Positions 7,942 to 16,181 of a stretch of 64,000 bases of DNA are shown here, in pieces. Made by a program: the position numbers and the translations under genes. Origin of the DNA: Acetobacteraceae bacterium. Lineage in GTDB: Bacteria > Pseudomonadota > Alphaproteobacteria > Acetobacterales > Acetobacteraceae. The stretch covers positions 1 to 64,000 of the forward strand of contig CANBXZ010000001.1 of assembly GCA_947373495.1 (NCBI GenBank), read 5' to 3'. The notes beneath the pieces are model-generated. The model made no database searches. It worked only from the letters and a program-made list of their open reading frames with translations, and was not told where the DNA came from. Numbering within the stretch: position 1 is the first letter of the stretch; each line of letters starts with the position of its first letter.

Positions 7942-8351
7942 TCCGGGATCACCGCGGTGGCGTCGATCTCCACCAGCCATTCCGGCCGCGCCAGCGCCAC
8001 GATGACGAGCCCGGTGCACACCGGATGCACGCCGCGGATGTATTCGCCCATGGTGCGATAGACCGCTTCACGGTGGCGCACGTCGGTGATGTAGACCACC
8101 AGCTTGGTGACATGCGCCATGGCGGCACCGCATTCGTCCAGCAGCTGGACGATGTTCTGCATCACCTTGTGGGTCTGCGCCACCGGGTCGCCGATGCCGA
8201 CGCTTTCGGCGGTGTCGAGGTCCTGCGGGCATTGGCCGCGCAGGAACACCAGGCTGCCGCGCGCCACCACCGCCTGCGCCAGGTCGTTGTCCAGCTTCTG
8301 GGTGGGGTAGGTGTCGCGGGTGTTGAAGGGGCGGATGCGGCGATGCGCCAT
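7938..8351 (-). CDS. RidA/YjgF-family protein
   Basis: This is a 137-residue member of the Rid family. Canonical RidA hydrolyses reactive enamine/imine intermediates in the cytoplasm. Visible family features are FLRGQCPQDLD, QTHKVMQNIVQLLDECGAAMAHVTKLVVYITDVRHRE, and a C-terminal ARPEWLVEIDATAVIP. The usual active-site Arg in the R-x-x-V stretch is not obvious (VCTGLVIVALARPEW), so it may belong to a Rid subfamily without imine deaminase activity. The ATG at 8351 lies 11 nt after the TauD stop. Confidence 0.85.
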   Translation of the reverse strand: MAHRRIRPFNTRDTYPTQKLDNDLAQAVVARGSLVFLRGQCPQDLDTAESVGIGDPVAQTHKVMQNIVQLLDECGAAMAHVTKLVVYITDVRHREAVYRTMGEYIRGVHPVCTGLVIVALARPEWLVEIDATAVIPE

Positions 8352-8362
8352 GGCCAGGTTCC

Positions 8363-9403
8363 TTACGCGGATTGCAGGTCGAGCGGGCTGAGGTAGCCGG
8401 CCTCCGCCACCACGCCGCCACGCAGCGCGCCGGCGGCGGTGGCGCCCCACAGCTCGTCGAAGTCGGCTGGCAGGGCGCGGCTGTTGGGCATGGAAAGCCA
8501 CAGCCGGTAGACCAGCCGCTTCTGCTCCGGCGCCTCCCAGTCCTGCAGCGCGGTGCGGGCATGGTAGGTGACGTGGTTGTTCAGCAACTGGATGTCGCCC
8601 GGCTCCATCCGGGTGTGCAGTGCCAGTTCCGTGGCCAGGGCGGCCAGCAGGTCCAGCGCCTCGTTCTGCTGGTCGGTCAGGCGCGGCACCTCGGGGAAGC
8701 GTTGGGCGCTTTCCACGAAGCTGCGGGAATACTGGCTGGTGAACTTGCCCTGGTGCACGGCGAAGATGCGGTTGCGGTACCAGGGCAGTTCACCCGGCCG
8801 CTGTTCCTGCTGGCGGCTGTGGAACCAGGGTTCGTACAACAGCGCCAGCAGGTCCGGCCGGCGTTCCAGCATGGCGTTGTGGATCGCCGGGGTGGAAACG
8901 ATCAGGCTGTCCCCGCCGGTGACGGATTGGCGGGCGCAGAGCAGCGCCACCACGTCGCACCGGTCGGTATGGAAGCGCAGCGAGCCGCCGGTGCGATAGC
9001 CGCGCGAGCCGGGCTCGCCCAGCTTTTCCCCGGTGTCGCGCACCTCCCCCAGCAACTCGCCGAACTTGGACTGGGAAACCGGAATGCCCAGGTGCAGGCC
9101 GATGATCCACAGCACCAGGCGCAGCAATTCGGGCGCCACGTCGGTGGGCAGGCCGCGCAGGTTGGCCACGCCGCAGCCCGCCTCCAGCGCCTCGGCAAGG
9201 GCGGCCAGGCGCGGCGCGGTCACCGGCAGCGGCAGGTCGGCCGCGCGCAGCCGTTCCAGCGGGGTGCCGGCGGCCAGCGTGGCCCGCGCCAGGCCGAGCA
9301 ATTCCGCCACTTCCTCGGCCCGCCAGGGCCAGATCCAGTCGGTTCGCGCGGCCATGGTGGTGCCGTTCCACACCGCCGGGCCGGTCAACGGCGAAAGCGT
9401 CAT
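8363..9403 (-). CDS. TauD/TfdA-family Fe(II)/2-oxoglutarate dioxygenase
   Basis: This 346-residue enzyme of the taurine dioxygenase fold would hydroxylate a small organic substrate while decarboxylating 2-oxoglutarate. The metal triad is visible as HTD (His145, Asp147) and a distal His281 in NNHVTYHART. Arg300 in VYRLW is placed to bind 2-oxoglutarate. The N-terminal 140 residues are longer than in TauD and hold GVANLRGLPTD. It is the first gene of an operon with RidA and DUF1028. The substrate is unknown. Divergent from it is the dehydroquinase-like gene, and the 184-nt gap shows no sigma-54-type site with correct spacing. Confidence 0.85.
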   Translation of the reverse strand: MTLSPLTGPAVWNGTTMAARTDWIWPWRAEEVAELLGLARATLAAGTPLERLRAADLPLPVTAPRLAALAEALEAGCGVANLRGLPTDVAPELLRLVLWIIGLHLGIPVSQSKFGELLGEVRDTGEKLGEPGSRGYRTGGSLRFHTDRCDVVALLCARQSVTGGDSLIVSTPAIHNAMLERRPDLLALLYEPWFHSRQQEQRPGELPWYRNRIFAVHQGKFTSQYSRSFVESAQRFPEVPRLTDQQNEALDLLAALATELALHTRMEPGDIQLLNNHVTYHARTALQDWEAPEQKRLVYRLWLSMPNSRALPADFDELWGATAAGALRGGVVAEAGYLSPLDLQSA

Positions 9404-9587
9404 CGCCTGCTTCCTTTCGGGCTTGCCGGGGCCAGCCTAGGGCGGCGATGCGGCTGACGAAATCGGCAAAAAGCGCAAACCGGCATCATCACCCGCCGGG
9501 CCGGCCGAATAATGCCCGCGCAACAAGCATCACTGCCCTGGCTTCGGCCTGCGCCGCGTGGAACCATGCGCGCAGGAGACCTTGCCG

Positions 9588-10037
9588 ATGCCAACAGCCT
9601 TCTTCCTGAACGGTCCCAACGCCAACATGTACGGGCTGGACGCCAAGGGCGTGTATGGCACCGAATCCTTCCCCGCCATCCGCCAGCGCTGCCTGCGCGC
9701 CGCCGCCCGCGCCGGGCTGGCGCTGGACTTCCGCCAGACCAACGACGAGGGCGAGATGGTGGACTGGATCCAGGAGGCCAGGCAGGCCGCCGATGGCCTG
9801 CTCATCAACGGCGCCAGCCTGTCCTACCGCTCCATCGCCGTGCTGGACGCGCTGCTGATGCTGGAATGCCCGGTGCTGGAGGTACACATGAGCAATATCC
9901 ATCGGCGCGAGGCGTTCCGCGACAAGACCATGCTCAGCCTGGCCGCCACTGGCTCCATCTGTGGGCTGGGGCCGCTGGGCTACGAGCTGGCGGTGGGCGC
10001 GATGGCGGAGATGATCGCGGTGGGGCGGACCCGCTGA
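9588..10037 (+). CDS. Type II 3-dehydroquinate dehydratase-like protein with altered active site
   Basis: The 149 residues have the flavodoxin-like type II dehydroquinase fold: an N-terminal LNGPNANMYG, then EVHMSNIHRREAFR and a C-terminal ICGLGPLGYELA. By alignment to the known enzymes the catalytic His100 and Glu98, the lid Tyr23, Asn74 and Arg111 are kept. However, the lid Arg (Arg19 in M. tuberculosis) is Asp18, and the substrate-binding His in the THTS motif is Tyr80 (SYRS). It is therefore probably not the housekeeping AroQ but a paralogue with another hydroxy-acid substrate. The start at 9588 follows AGGAGACC. The next gene overlaps its stop (TGATG). Confidence 0.8.
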   Translation: MPTAFFLNGPNANMYGLDAKGVYGTESFPAIRQRCLRAAARAGLALDFRQTNDEGEMVDWIQEARQAADGLLINGASLSYRSIAVLDALLMLECPVLEVHMSNIHRREAFRDKTMLSLAATGSICGLGPLGYELAVGAMAEMIAVGRTR

Positions 10038-10957
10038 TGGGGGCGGTGGCCTTCCACAGCGGGCTGGACGACCCCGAAGCCTGGGGCCGCGCCCTGGCCG
10101 CGGCGCTGCCCGGCGTGGACTTCCGCGTCAGCCCCAACCTGGGCGACCCGGCCGAGATCGAGGCCGCGCTGGTCTGGCGCCCGCCGGCCGGCTTCTTCGC
10201 GCCGATGCGCAACCTGAAGCTGGTGGTGAACCTGGGCGCCGGGGTGGACAGCCTGGTGGGCCGGGACGACCTGCCGCCGGTGCCGATCGCCCGGCTGAAC
10301 GACCCCGGCATGGTGCAGTTGATGACCAGCTACGTGGTCTTCGCCGTCACCCGCTACGCCCGCGACATCCACCTGTTCGAACGCGCCCAGCGGCGCGGCG
10401 AATGGCAGTACATCCACCCCCGCGCCCTCGGCGGGATCAGCGTCGGCGTGCTGGGGCTGGGCGAGCTGGGTGGCCCGGCGGCGGCGGCGCTGGCCGGCAT
10501 GGGCTATCGCGTCACCGGCTGGTCCCGCAGCCCGAAGGAGATTCCCGGCGTGCGCTGGGAAGCCTCGCTGGACGCGGTGCTGGCGGGGTCCGAGATCCTG
10601 GTGGTGCTGGTGCCGCTGACCCCCGGCACGCGCGGCCTGATCGGCGCGCGGGAGCTGGCGCTGCTGCCGCCCGGCGCCAAGCTCGTCAACGCCTGCCGCG
10701 GTGCGGTGGTGCCGGAAGGCCCGCTGCTGGCGGCGCTGCAACAGGGCCAGGTGGGCGAGGCGACGCTGGACGTGTTCGACACCGAGCCGCTGCCGCCCGG
10801 CCACCCGTTCTGGGCCATGCCGAACGTGCTCATCACGCCGCACCTGGCCAGCATCACGGTGCCCGAAGCGGCGGCGATGGACGTGGCGGAGAGCATCCGC
10901 CGCGTCGGACGCGGCGAGCCGCCACTGCACCAGGTGAACCCCGCCCGCGGCTACTGA
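10037..10957 (+). CDS. D-2-hydroxyacid dehydrogenase (glyoxylate/hydroxypyruvate reductase A type)
   Basis: This is a 306-residue NAD(P)H-dependent oxidoreductase of the GhrA subgroup. The dinucleotide fold shows GVLGLGELGGPAAAALAGMGYRVTGWSRS. The catalytic triad is present as Arg in ACRGAVV, Glu in DVFDTEPLP and His in TPHLAS. It would interconvert a 2-keto acid and a D-2-hydroxy acid. The start ATG overlaps the stop of the dehydroquinase-like gene by one base (TGATG), so the two proteins are translationally coupled and probably act in one pathway. Its 3' end overlaps the convergent LysR gene by 7 nt. Confidence 0.88.
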   Translation: MGAVAFHSGLDDPEAWGRALAAALPGVDFRVSPNLGDPAEIEAALVWRPPAGFFAPMRNLKLVVNLGAGVDSLVGRDDLPPVPIARLNDPGMVQLMTSYVVFAVTRYARDIHLFERAQRRGEWQYIHPRALGGISVGVLGLGELGGPAAAALAGMGYRVTGWSRSPKEIPGVRWEASLDAVLAGSEILVVLVPLTPGTRGLIGARELALLPPGAKLVNACRGAVVPEGPLLAALQQGQVGEATLDVFDTEPLPPGHPFWAMPNVLITPHLASITVPEAAAMDVAESIRRVGRGEPPLHQVNPARGY

Positions 10958-11877
10958 GGTTCGTCGAAGATGCCACCCCGGGCGAAGGCTTCGCGCAGGA
11001 AGCCGGCGAAGGCGGCCACCGCCGGGCGCGGCGGCAGCCGGCGCGGCGACAGCAGCATCAGCCGTACCGGCGCCAGGTCGGGGTCCAGCGGCAACGCGGT
11101 CAGCCGGCTGCCGTCCAGCGCATAGGGGCTGCGTGGCACCGCGTTCTGAATGGCGAAGCCGTGGCCATTGCCCACCATGCCACGGATCAGTTCCTGGCTG
11201 CGGCTGGCGAAGCCGATGCGCGGCTCCAGCCCCTTGCTGCGGAACAGGCCATAGAAATAGTCGCGCGAATGCGGCAGGTCGAGCAGCAGCAGCGGCTCGT
11301 GCACCAGCTCCGCCAGGGTCACCCGGGCGCGGGTTGCCAGCGGGTGGCGGGCGGGCAGTACCGCATGCGGCGGCAGCGCGGCCAGGGGCGTGGCCTCCAC
11401 CGCCTCGGGCAGGGCGAAGTCGTAGGCCAGCGCCAGTTCGGTGCGGCCCAGTTCCAGCGCGGCCAGGATCTCCTGCTGGTCGCCTTCCTCCAGCCGCACG
11501 CCGATGGCCGGGTGGCGGGCGGCGAAGGCGGCCAGGATGCGCGGCAGGAAGCGCGGCGCCACGGTCAGGAAGCAGCCCAGGGTGATCTCGCCCGCCGGCT
11601 CCCCGCCCAGCGCCCGGGCACCGCGGGCGAAGTCGCCGGCATGGGCCAGCAACTGCCGCGCCTCCGCCACCACCCGCGCCCCGGCGGGGGTGGGGGAGAC
11701 GCCGCGGGCGTGGTGGCGCAGGAACAGCGTCAGGCCCAGCTGCGCCTCCAGCGCCGCCAGCGCCTCCGAGATCGAGGGCTGCGAGACATGCAGCCGCCGG
11801 GCGGCGGCGGTGACGCTGCCATGGTCGGCCACCGCCACCATGTAGCGCAGGGCACGAAGCGAGAATTCCATCGGCAT
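10951..11877 (-). CDS. LysR-type transcriptional regulator
   Basis: This is a 308-residue DNA-binding regulator. Residues about 5-65 form the winged helix-turn-helix with GSVTAAARRLHVSQPSISEALAALEAQLG. The remainder is a periplasmic-binding-like effector domain. The start is either the ATG at 11877 or the one two codons on at 11871. It is divergent from the HpaB-type monooxygenase gene, the classic arrangement for a LysR protein and its target, and a dyad of LysR-box form lies at its start. It is one of only two regulator genes in the window. The effector is unknown. Confidence 0.92.
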   Translation of the reverse strand: MPMEFSLRALRYMVAVADHGSVTAAARRLHVSQPSISEALAALEAQLGLTLFLRHHARGVSPTPAGARVVAEARQLLAHAGDFARGARALGGEPAGEITLGCFLTVAPRFLPRILAAFAARHPAIGVRLEEGDQQEILAALELGRTELALAYDFALPEAVEATPLAALPPHAVLPARHPLATRARVTLAELVHEPLLLLDLPHSRDYFYGLFRSKGLEPRIGFASRSQELIRGMVGNGHGFAIQNAVPRSPYALDGSRLTALPLDPDLAPVRLMLLSPRRLPPRPAVAAFAGFLREAFARGGIFDEPQ

Positions 11878-11893
11878 AGGCTAGGCCGATGCC
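11873..11893. promoter_or_regulatory. Candidate LysR-box operator
   Basis: The dyad GGCAT-N11-ATGCC fits the T-N11-A rule for LysR-type sites. It overlaps the first ATG of the LysR gene and lies about 80 nt before the monooxygenase start. That placement would allow autorepression and activation of the divergent gene. Confidence 0.55.
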
Positions 11894-11973
11894 AAAGCCC
11901 GGTAAAAGATATTTCCCCGATGGCCCGGCTTGCCATCATCCTGCCTGCCCTGTGAGCAGATGAGGGCTTGGCG

Positions 11974-13428
11974 ATGATCCGGACCGGCGCGCAATACCTG
12001 GATGGCATCCGCGACGGGCGGGAAGTTTGGATCGACGGCGAAAAGGTGCGGGACGTGCCCAGCCACCCGGCCTTCGCCCCCATCGTCGCGGTCAAGGCCC
12101 GCATGTACGACATGCAGCACGAGGCCCGCTTCCAGGCCGACCTGACCTATGAGGAAGGCGGCGAGCGCCACAGCGTCTATTACCAGCCGCCGCGCACCCA
12201 GGAGGATTGGCACCGCAAATGGCGCAGCGTGGACGCGCTGCTGCAGGAGATCGGCGGCGTCGTCACCCGCGTGGGCGACGAGACGGTGGGCGAGATGTGG
12301 TCGCTGCAGGACGGCAAGGACCTGCTGAACGAGATCGACCCGCGCTTCGGCGACAACATCTCCAACCATATCCGCCGGGTGGTGGAGCTGGACCCGTTCC
12401 ATGTCTCGGCCAATACCGACCCGAAGGGCGACCGCAGCCGCCACATCAGCGACCGCGACCCGGACATGATGGTGCATGTGGTGAAGGAGACCAGCGCCGG
12501 CATCATCATTCGCGGCGCCAAATATGAAACCGCCGCCGCCTATGCCGACCAGGCCTACCTGAAGCCCACCGTCGGCGCCTGGACCGACGAGAAGGAAAGC
12601 GACTACGCGCTGGGCTGCATCGTGAAGATGGGCGCGCCCGGGGTGAAGCACATCTGCCGCAACGGCTTCGCCGGCCGCGGTGACCCGGCCGACTACCCGC
12701 TTGCCAACCGCTTCGACGAGGTGGACACCCTGGTGGTGTTCGACAACGTGCTGATCCCGTGGGAGGACGTGTTCTTCTACCGCTACACCAAGGCGGCGCA
12801 GCAGGTGCGCGCCACGCTGCACCGCTACAGCGCCTTTCCCTACGTGCTGCGGCTGCTCTACAACGCCGACATGATGATCGGCGCGGCGATGTTCAACGCC
12901 CGCCAGACCGGCCTGGAAAAGTTGCAGGCGGTGCAGGAAAAGCTGGCCGACCTGGTCTGCTACCGCGAAGGCATCCGCGCCCACCTGGTGGCCTCGATCG
13001 CGCTGGCGGAACGCTCCCCGGCCGGGCTGCTGATGCCGAACCAGTCGCTGCTCTATGCCGGGCGGGTGCTGGCCTGTTCACAGCTGCCGGTGATGATGCA
13101 TGCCGCCCGCGAGTTGATCGGCGGGCAGATCTGCGTCACCCCCAGCGCCGCCGCCTTCAACGCCGAGGGCAGCAGCGAATGGCTGAAGAAGTTCTATTCG
13201 CTGAACCAGAACTGGGAATCCGAGGACCGCCGCAAGCTGCTGGCCTTCTCGCGCGACCTGCTGAACAGCGACTACGCCGGGCATCGCCTGGCTTTCGTGC
13301 AGTTCGCCCAGGCGCCGCACTTCAACCACCTGGCCGCGGTGTACAAGTCCTTCGACTTCTCCGGCCCGCTCGACTTCGTGCGCCGCGCGGCGGACATGTC
13401 GGCCAAGGTGATGGGCCAGCCGCGGTAG
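11974..13428 (+). CDS. HpaB-family (class D) FADH2-dependent monooxygenase
   Basis: This 484-residue protein is the large oxygenase component of the 4-hydroxyphenylacetate 3-monooxygenase family. It uses reduced FAD from a separate reductase to hydroxylate, usually, a phenol. It begins MIRTGAQYLDGIRDGREVWIDGE, a family N-terminus, and carries DKKGDR-like (NTDPKGDRSRH), IPWEDVFFYR and CVTPSAAAFNAEGS segments. No HpaC-type reductase gene is present in the window. The ATG at 11974 is preceded by TGAGGG at a good distance, whereas a TTG six bases upstream is less likely. The next gene encodes the binding protein of an ABC importer, so the substrate may be imported by that system. Confidence 0.88.
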   Translation: MIRTGAQYLDGIRDGREVWIDGEKVRDVPSHPAFAPIVAVKARMYDMQHEARFQADLTYEEGGERHSVYYQPPRTQEDWHRKWRSVDALLQEIGGVVTRVGDETVGEMWSLQDGKDLLNEIDPRFGDNISNHIRRVVELDPFHVSANTDPKGDRSRHISDRDPDMMVHVVKETSAGIIIRGAKYETAAAYADQAYLKPTVGAWTDEKESDYALGCIVKMGAPGVKHICRNGFAGRGDPADYPLANRFDEVDTLVVFDNVLIPWEDVFFYRYTKAAQQVRATLHRYSAFPYVLRLLYNADMMIGAAMFNARQTGLEKLQAVQEKLADLVCYREGIRAHLVASIALAERSPAGLLMPNQSLLYAGRVLACSQLPVMMHAARELIGGQICVTPSAAAFNAEGSSEWLKKFYSLNQNWESEDRRKLLAFSRDLLNSDYAGHRLAFVQFAQAPHFNHLAAVYKSFDFSGPLDFVRRAADMSAKVMGQPR

Positions 13429-13443
13429 CGGCACGGCGCTTGC
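13429..13443 (+). promoter_or_regulatory. Candidate sigma-54 promoter for the first polyamine-type importer
   Basis: The sequence CGGCACG-GCGC-TTGC has GG at 13430-13431 and GC at 13442-13443, exactly ten bases apart. Only the first base departs from the TGGCACG-N4-TTGC consensus. It begins at the first base after the monooxygenase stop, and the binding-protein ATG lies 29 nt beyond it. Confidence 0.65.
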
Positions 13444-13472
13444 TAATCCCACGGCAGGACATGGAGGCGAGC

Positions 13473-14513
13473 ATGGCACTGATCGGACGCAGGACTGCCC
13501 TGGGGCTTGGCATGGGCGCGCTGGCGGCGCCCGGCATCCTCCATGCCCAGGTGAACAAGCTGAGCATCAGCATCTGGGGCGGCAGCTGGCGCGACATGGT
13601 GGCGGAGCTGGTGGCGAAGAAGTTCACCGCCGAGACCGGCGCCGCGGTGGAGTTCATTACCGGCGGCACCATCGACCGGCTGAACCGCGCCAAGCTGGCC
13701 AAGGGCTCGCCCGAAACCGACATGACCTTCACCACCAGCCATGTCGGCTGGCTCTACGCCACCGACGGGCTGTATGAGACGCTTGATCTTTCCAAGGTGC
13801 CGAACGCGCGCAACCTGGTGGAGCAGGCCAGGATCAGCCCGTTCCACATCGGCACCTGGGCCTATGTCTACACCATCGGCTACCGGCCGGACCTGCTGCC
13901 CAACATGGCCTTCACCAGCTGGGCGGACCTGTGGGCGCCGGCCATGCGCGCCAAGCTGGCGGCACCCGACTTCGACCCCAGCCACATCATCACCGTGGCC
14001 GCCATGCTGGAAGGCGGCGACGCCAGCACCTGGGAAAAGGGCCAGGCCCGGCTGCGGGCGCTGAAGCCCAGCTTCAAGGCATTCTACACCAACGACGCCA
14101 ACAGCCAGCAGTTGATCGCCAGCGGCGAGACGCCGGTGCAGGTGATCCTGTCGATGAACGCGCACCACATGGCGTCCCAGGGCGTGAACCTGAAGCTGGT
14201 GATCCCGAAGGAAGGCGCGGTGCTCGGCATCGACACCGCCGCCATCATGCAGGGCAGCACCAAGTCCACGCTGGCCTACAAGTTCATCGACACCCTGCTG
14301 GACCCCGGCGTGCAGGCCGCCATCGCCGCCGACAAGAAGGGCAGCCCCACGGTCTCCAACGCCGTGCTGCCGGCCGCCGTGGCGGCGCTGCCCGGGGTGT
14401 TCACCACCGCCGACCAATGGCGCAGCCAGGCCATCATCATCGACCACCGGCTGCGGGCGGAAAAGACCGCGGAATGGCGCCGCTGGTTCCAGGAAAACAT
14501 CATCGCCGGCTGA
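13473..14513 (+). CDS. ABC importer solute-binding protein, PotD-like
   Basis: This 346-residue periplasmic protein of the spermidine/putrescine/opine-type family opens with a Tat-like signal (GRRTALGLGMGALAAPGILHAQ). The mature part holds ISIWGGSWRDMV and a long two-lobed fold ending at EWRRWFQENIIAG. It would deliver a small solute to the permeases encoded directly downstream. GGAGG at 13463-13467 fixes the start, and a sigma-54-like promoter lies 30 nt upstream. The HpaB gene before it suggests an aromatic or amine-type substrate, which is inference only. Confidence 0.88.
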   Translation: MALIGRRTALGLGMGALAAPGILHAQVNKLSISIWGGSWRDMVAELVAKKFTAETGAAVEFITGGTIDRLNRAKLAKGSPETDMTFTTSHVGWLYATDGLYETLDLSKVPNARNLVEQARISPFHIGTWAYVYTIGYRPDLLPNMAFTSWADLWAPAMRAKLAAPDFDPSHIITVAAMLEGGDASTWEKGQARLRALKPSFKAFYTNDANSQQLIASGETPVQVILSMNAHHMASQGVNLKLVIPKEGAVLGIDTAAIMQGSTKSTLAYKFIDTLLDPGVQAAIAADKKGSPTVSNAVLPAAVAALPGVFTTADQWRSQAIIIDHRLRAEKTAEWRRWFQENIIAG

Positions 14514-14520
14514 AACCACG

Positions 14521-15366
14521 ATGCGCGGCCGCCCCTTCCTCGGCTGGTTCGTCGCCCCCGGCGTGCTCTGTGCGCTGGGGTTGGCCGCGGCCATGGCGGC
14601 GGTGCTGCAATACGCCGTGCGGGCCCATATTCCAGGCTCGCTCGGCGTCGGCGGTTTCACGCTGGAGAATTTCAGCGGCATGCTGCGGCCGCTCTATGCC
14701 AGCGTGTTCCTGCAGACGGTGCAGCTTTGCGCGCTGACCGCGCTGTTCTCCCTGCTGGCCGGCTACCCGCTGGCGCATGCGCTGGTGCATGCCCGCAGCG
14801 CGGCGTGGAAATCGGCGGTGCTGGTCATCGCCGTCACCCCGCTGTTCCTGGGCGAGGTGGTGCGGACCTATTCCTGGCTGACCGTGCTGGGCAACAGCGG
14901 CTTCATCAATGGCGCGCTGTTGTGGCTTGGCCTCATCGACAGCCCGGTCCAGCTGATGTTCACCAGGTTCGGCGTGGTGCTGGCGCTGGTGCATGTGACA
15001 CTGCCGGTCATGGTCATCATGCTGGCCGCGGCGCTGTCGCACATCAACGCGGACTACCTGCGGGCGGCAATGTCGCTCGGCGCCGGGCCAGTGCGCGGCT
15101 TCCTCACCGTCACGCTGCCGCTTTCCATGCCCGGCATCCTGGCCGGCACCAGCACCGCCTTCGCCTGGACCTTCAGCGCCTTCGCCACACCGCAGATGAT
15201 CGGTGGCGGGCGGGTGAACATGGTCTCCAACCTCGTCTACCAGCTTGGCTTCGCCAGCTTCAACTTTCCCTTCGCCGCCAGCCTTTCGGTGGTGGGGCTG
15301 GCGCTGGCCGCCGCGGTGCTGGCGCTGCTGCGGCTGGGCACCGCGCGGCTGGAACGGCTGGCATGA
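14521..15366 (+). CDS. ABC importer permease, PotB-like
   Basis: This is a 281-residue inner-membrane permease with about six membrane segments. The coupling motif that contacts the ATPase is visible near RAAMSLGAGPVRGFLTVTLPLSMPGI. The gene starts 7 nt after the binding-protein stop and overlaps the second permease by 4 nt (ATGA). It forms a heterodimer with the next protein, as PotB does with PotC. Substrate specificity cannot be read from it. Confidence 0.88.
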   Translation: MRGRPFLGWFVAPGVLCALGLAAAMAAVLQYAVRAHIPGSLGVGGFTLENFSGMLRPLYASVFLQTVQLCALTALFSLLAGYPLAHALVHARSAAWKSAVLVIAVTPLFLGEVVRTYSWLTVLGNSGFINGALLWLGLIDSPVQLMFTRFGVVLALVHVTLPVMVIMLAAALSHINADYLRAAMSLGAGPVRGFLTVTLPLSMPGILAGTSTAFAWTFSAFATPQMIGGGRVNMVSNLVYQLGFASFNFPFAASLSVVGLALAAAVLALLRLGTARLERLA

Positions 15367-16181
15367 GATATGGCCTCGGACTGCGGGCGCTGCGGCTGAT
15401 GCTGCGCCTGCTGGTACTGACGATCCTCGGCTTCGTGCTGCTGCCCTCGGTCGTTGTCATCATCGCCGCCTTCAGCGACCGCAGCATCCTGGCCTTCCCG
15501 CCCACCGGGTTTTCCTGGCGCTGGTTCGCCCGCGCCCTGGCCTATGAGGATTTCCAGTCCGGCTTCCGCAATGGCGTCATCGTCATGGCCTGGGCTTCCA
15601 GCATCGCGCTGGTGATCGGCAGCGGCGTGGCGATTGCACTGCATCGCTACAGCTTCACCGGCAGCCGGCTGTTGCAGGCCATGCTGCTGGCGCCGCTGGT
15701 GGTGCCGCACTTCACGCTGGGGCTGGGCTGCCTGATCCTGGCGGCGCAACTTGGCGTGGCGCGCACCATGGGGCTGGTGGTGGCGACGCATGTGGTGCTG
15801 GTGCTGCCCTTCGTGCTGCGCAGCGTCTACGTTTCCCTGCGCAACCTGGATGGCCGGCTGGAACAGGCCGCCGCCAGCCTGGGCGCGCCGCCCGGCCGGG
15901 TGCTGTGGACCGTCACCCTGCCGCTGCTGGCGCCGGGGCTGGCGGGCGGCTGGCTGTTCGCCGCCATCCTGTCCTTCAACGAGTTCACCGCCAGCCTGTT
16001 CGTCACTGCCCAACGCACCCAGACCCTGCCGGTGGCCATGTACAACTACGTGCGCGAATATGCCGACCCGACCATGGCCGCGCTGGCCGCGATCTACATC
16101 GCGGTCACCGCGCTGCTGCTGCTGGTGGCCAACCGCTTCCTCGGCCTCGGCCGCGTGCTGGCAATAGACCATGGCCACTGA
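15363..16181 (+). CDS. ABC importer permease, PotC-like
   Basis: This is a 272-residue inner-membrane permease with about six hydrophobic segments. It has an early IIAAFSDRSILAFPPTGFSWRWF, typical of PotC-type proteins, and the coupling loop QAAASLGAPPGRVLWTVTLPLLAPG. The start codon overlaps the stop of the PotB-like gene (ATGA), and its 3' end overlaps the ATPase gene by 11 nt. It is the fourth protein of a compact binding protein-permease-permease-ATPase operon. Confidence 0.88.
   Translation: MRYGLGLRALRLMLRLLVLTILGFVLLPSVVVIIAAFSDRSILAFPPTGFSWRWFARALAYEDFQSGFRNGVIVMAWASSIALVIGSGVAIALHRYSFTGSRLLQAMLLAPLVVPHFTLGLGCLILAAQLGVARTMGLVVATHVVLVLPFVLRSVYVSLRNLDGRLEQAAASLGAPPGRVLWTVTLPLLAPGLAGGWLFAAILSFNEFTASLFVTAQRTQTLPVAMYNYVREYADPTMAALAAIYIAVTALLLLVANRFLGLGRVLAIDHGH

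Noticed and set aside
11880-11894. Minus-strand TGGCATC-GGCC-TAGC before the LysR gene
   Set aside because: The predicted transcript would start inside the LysR coding region. The LysR-box dyad explains the sequence better.
11921-11933. TGGCCCGGCTTGC before the HpaB-type gene
   Set aside because: Only eight bases separate GG and GC, so it cannot be a sigma-54 promoter.
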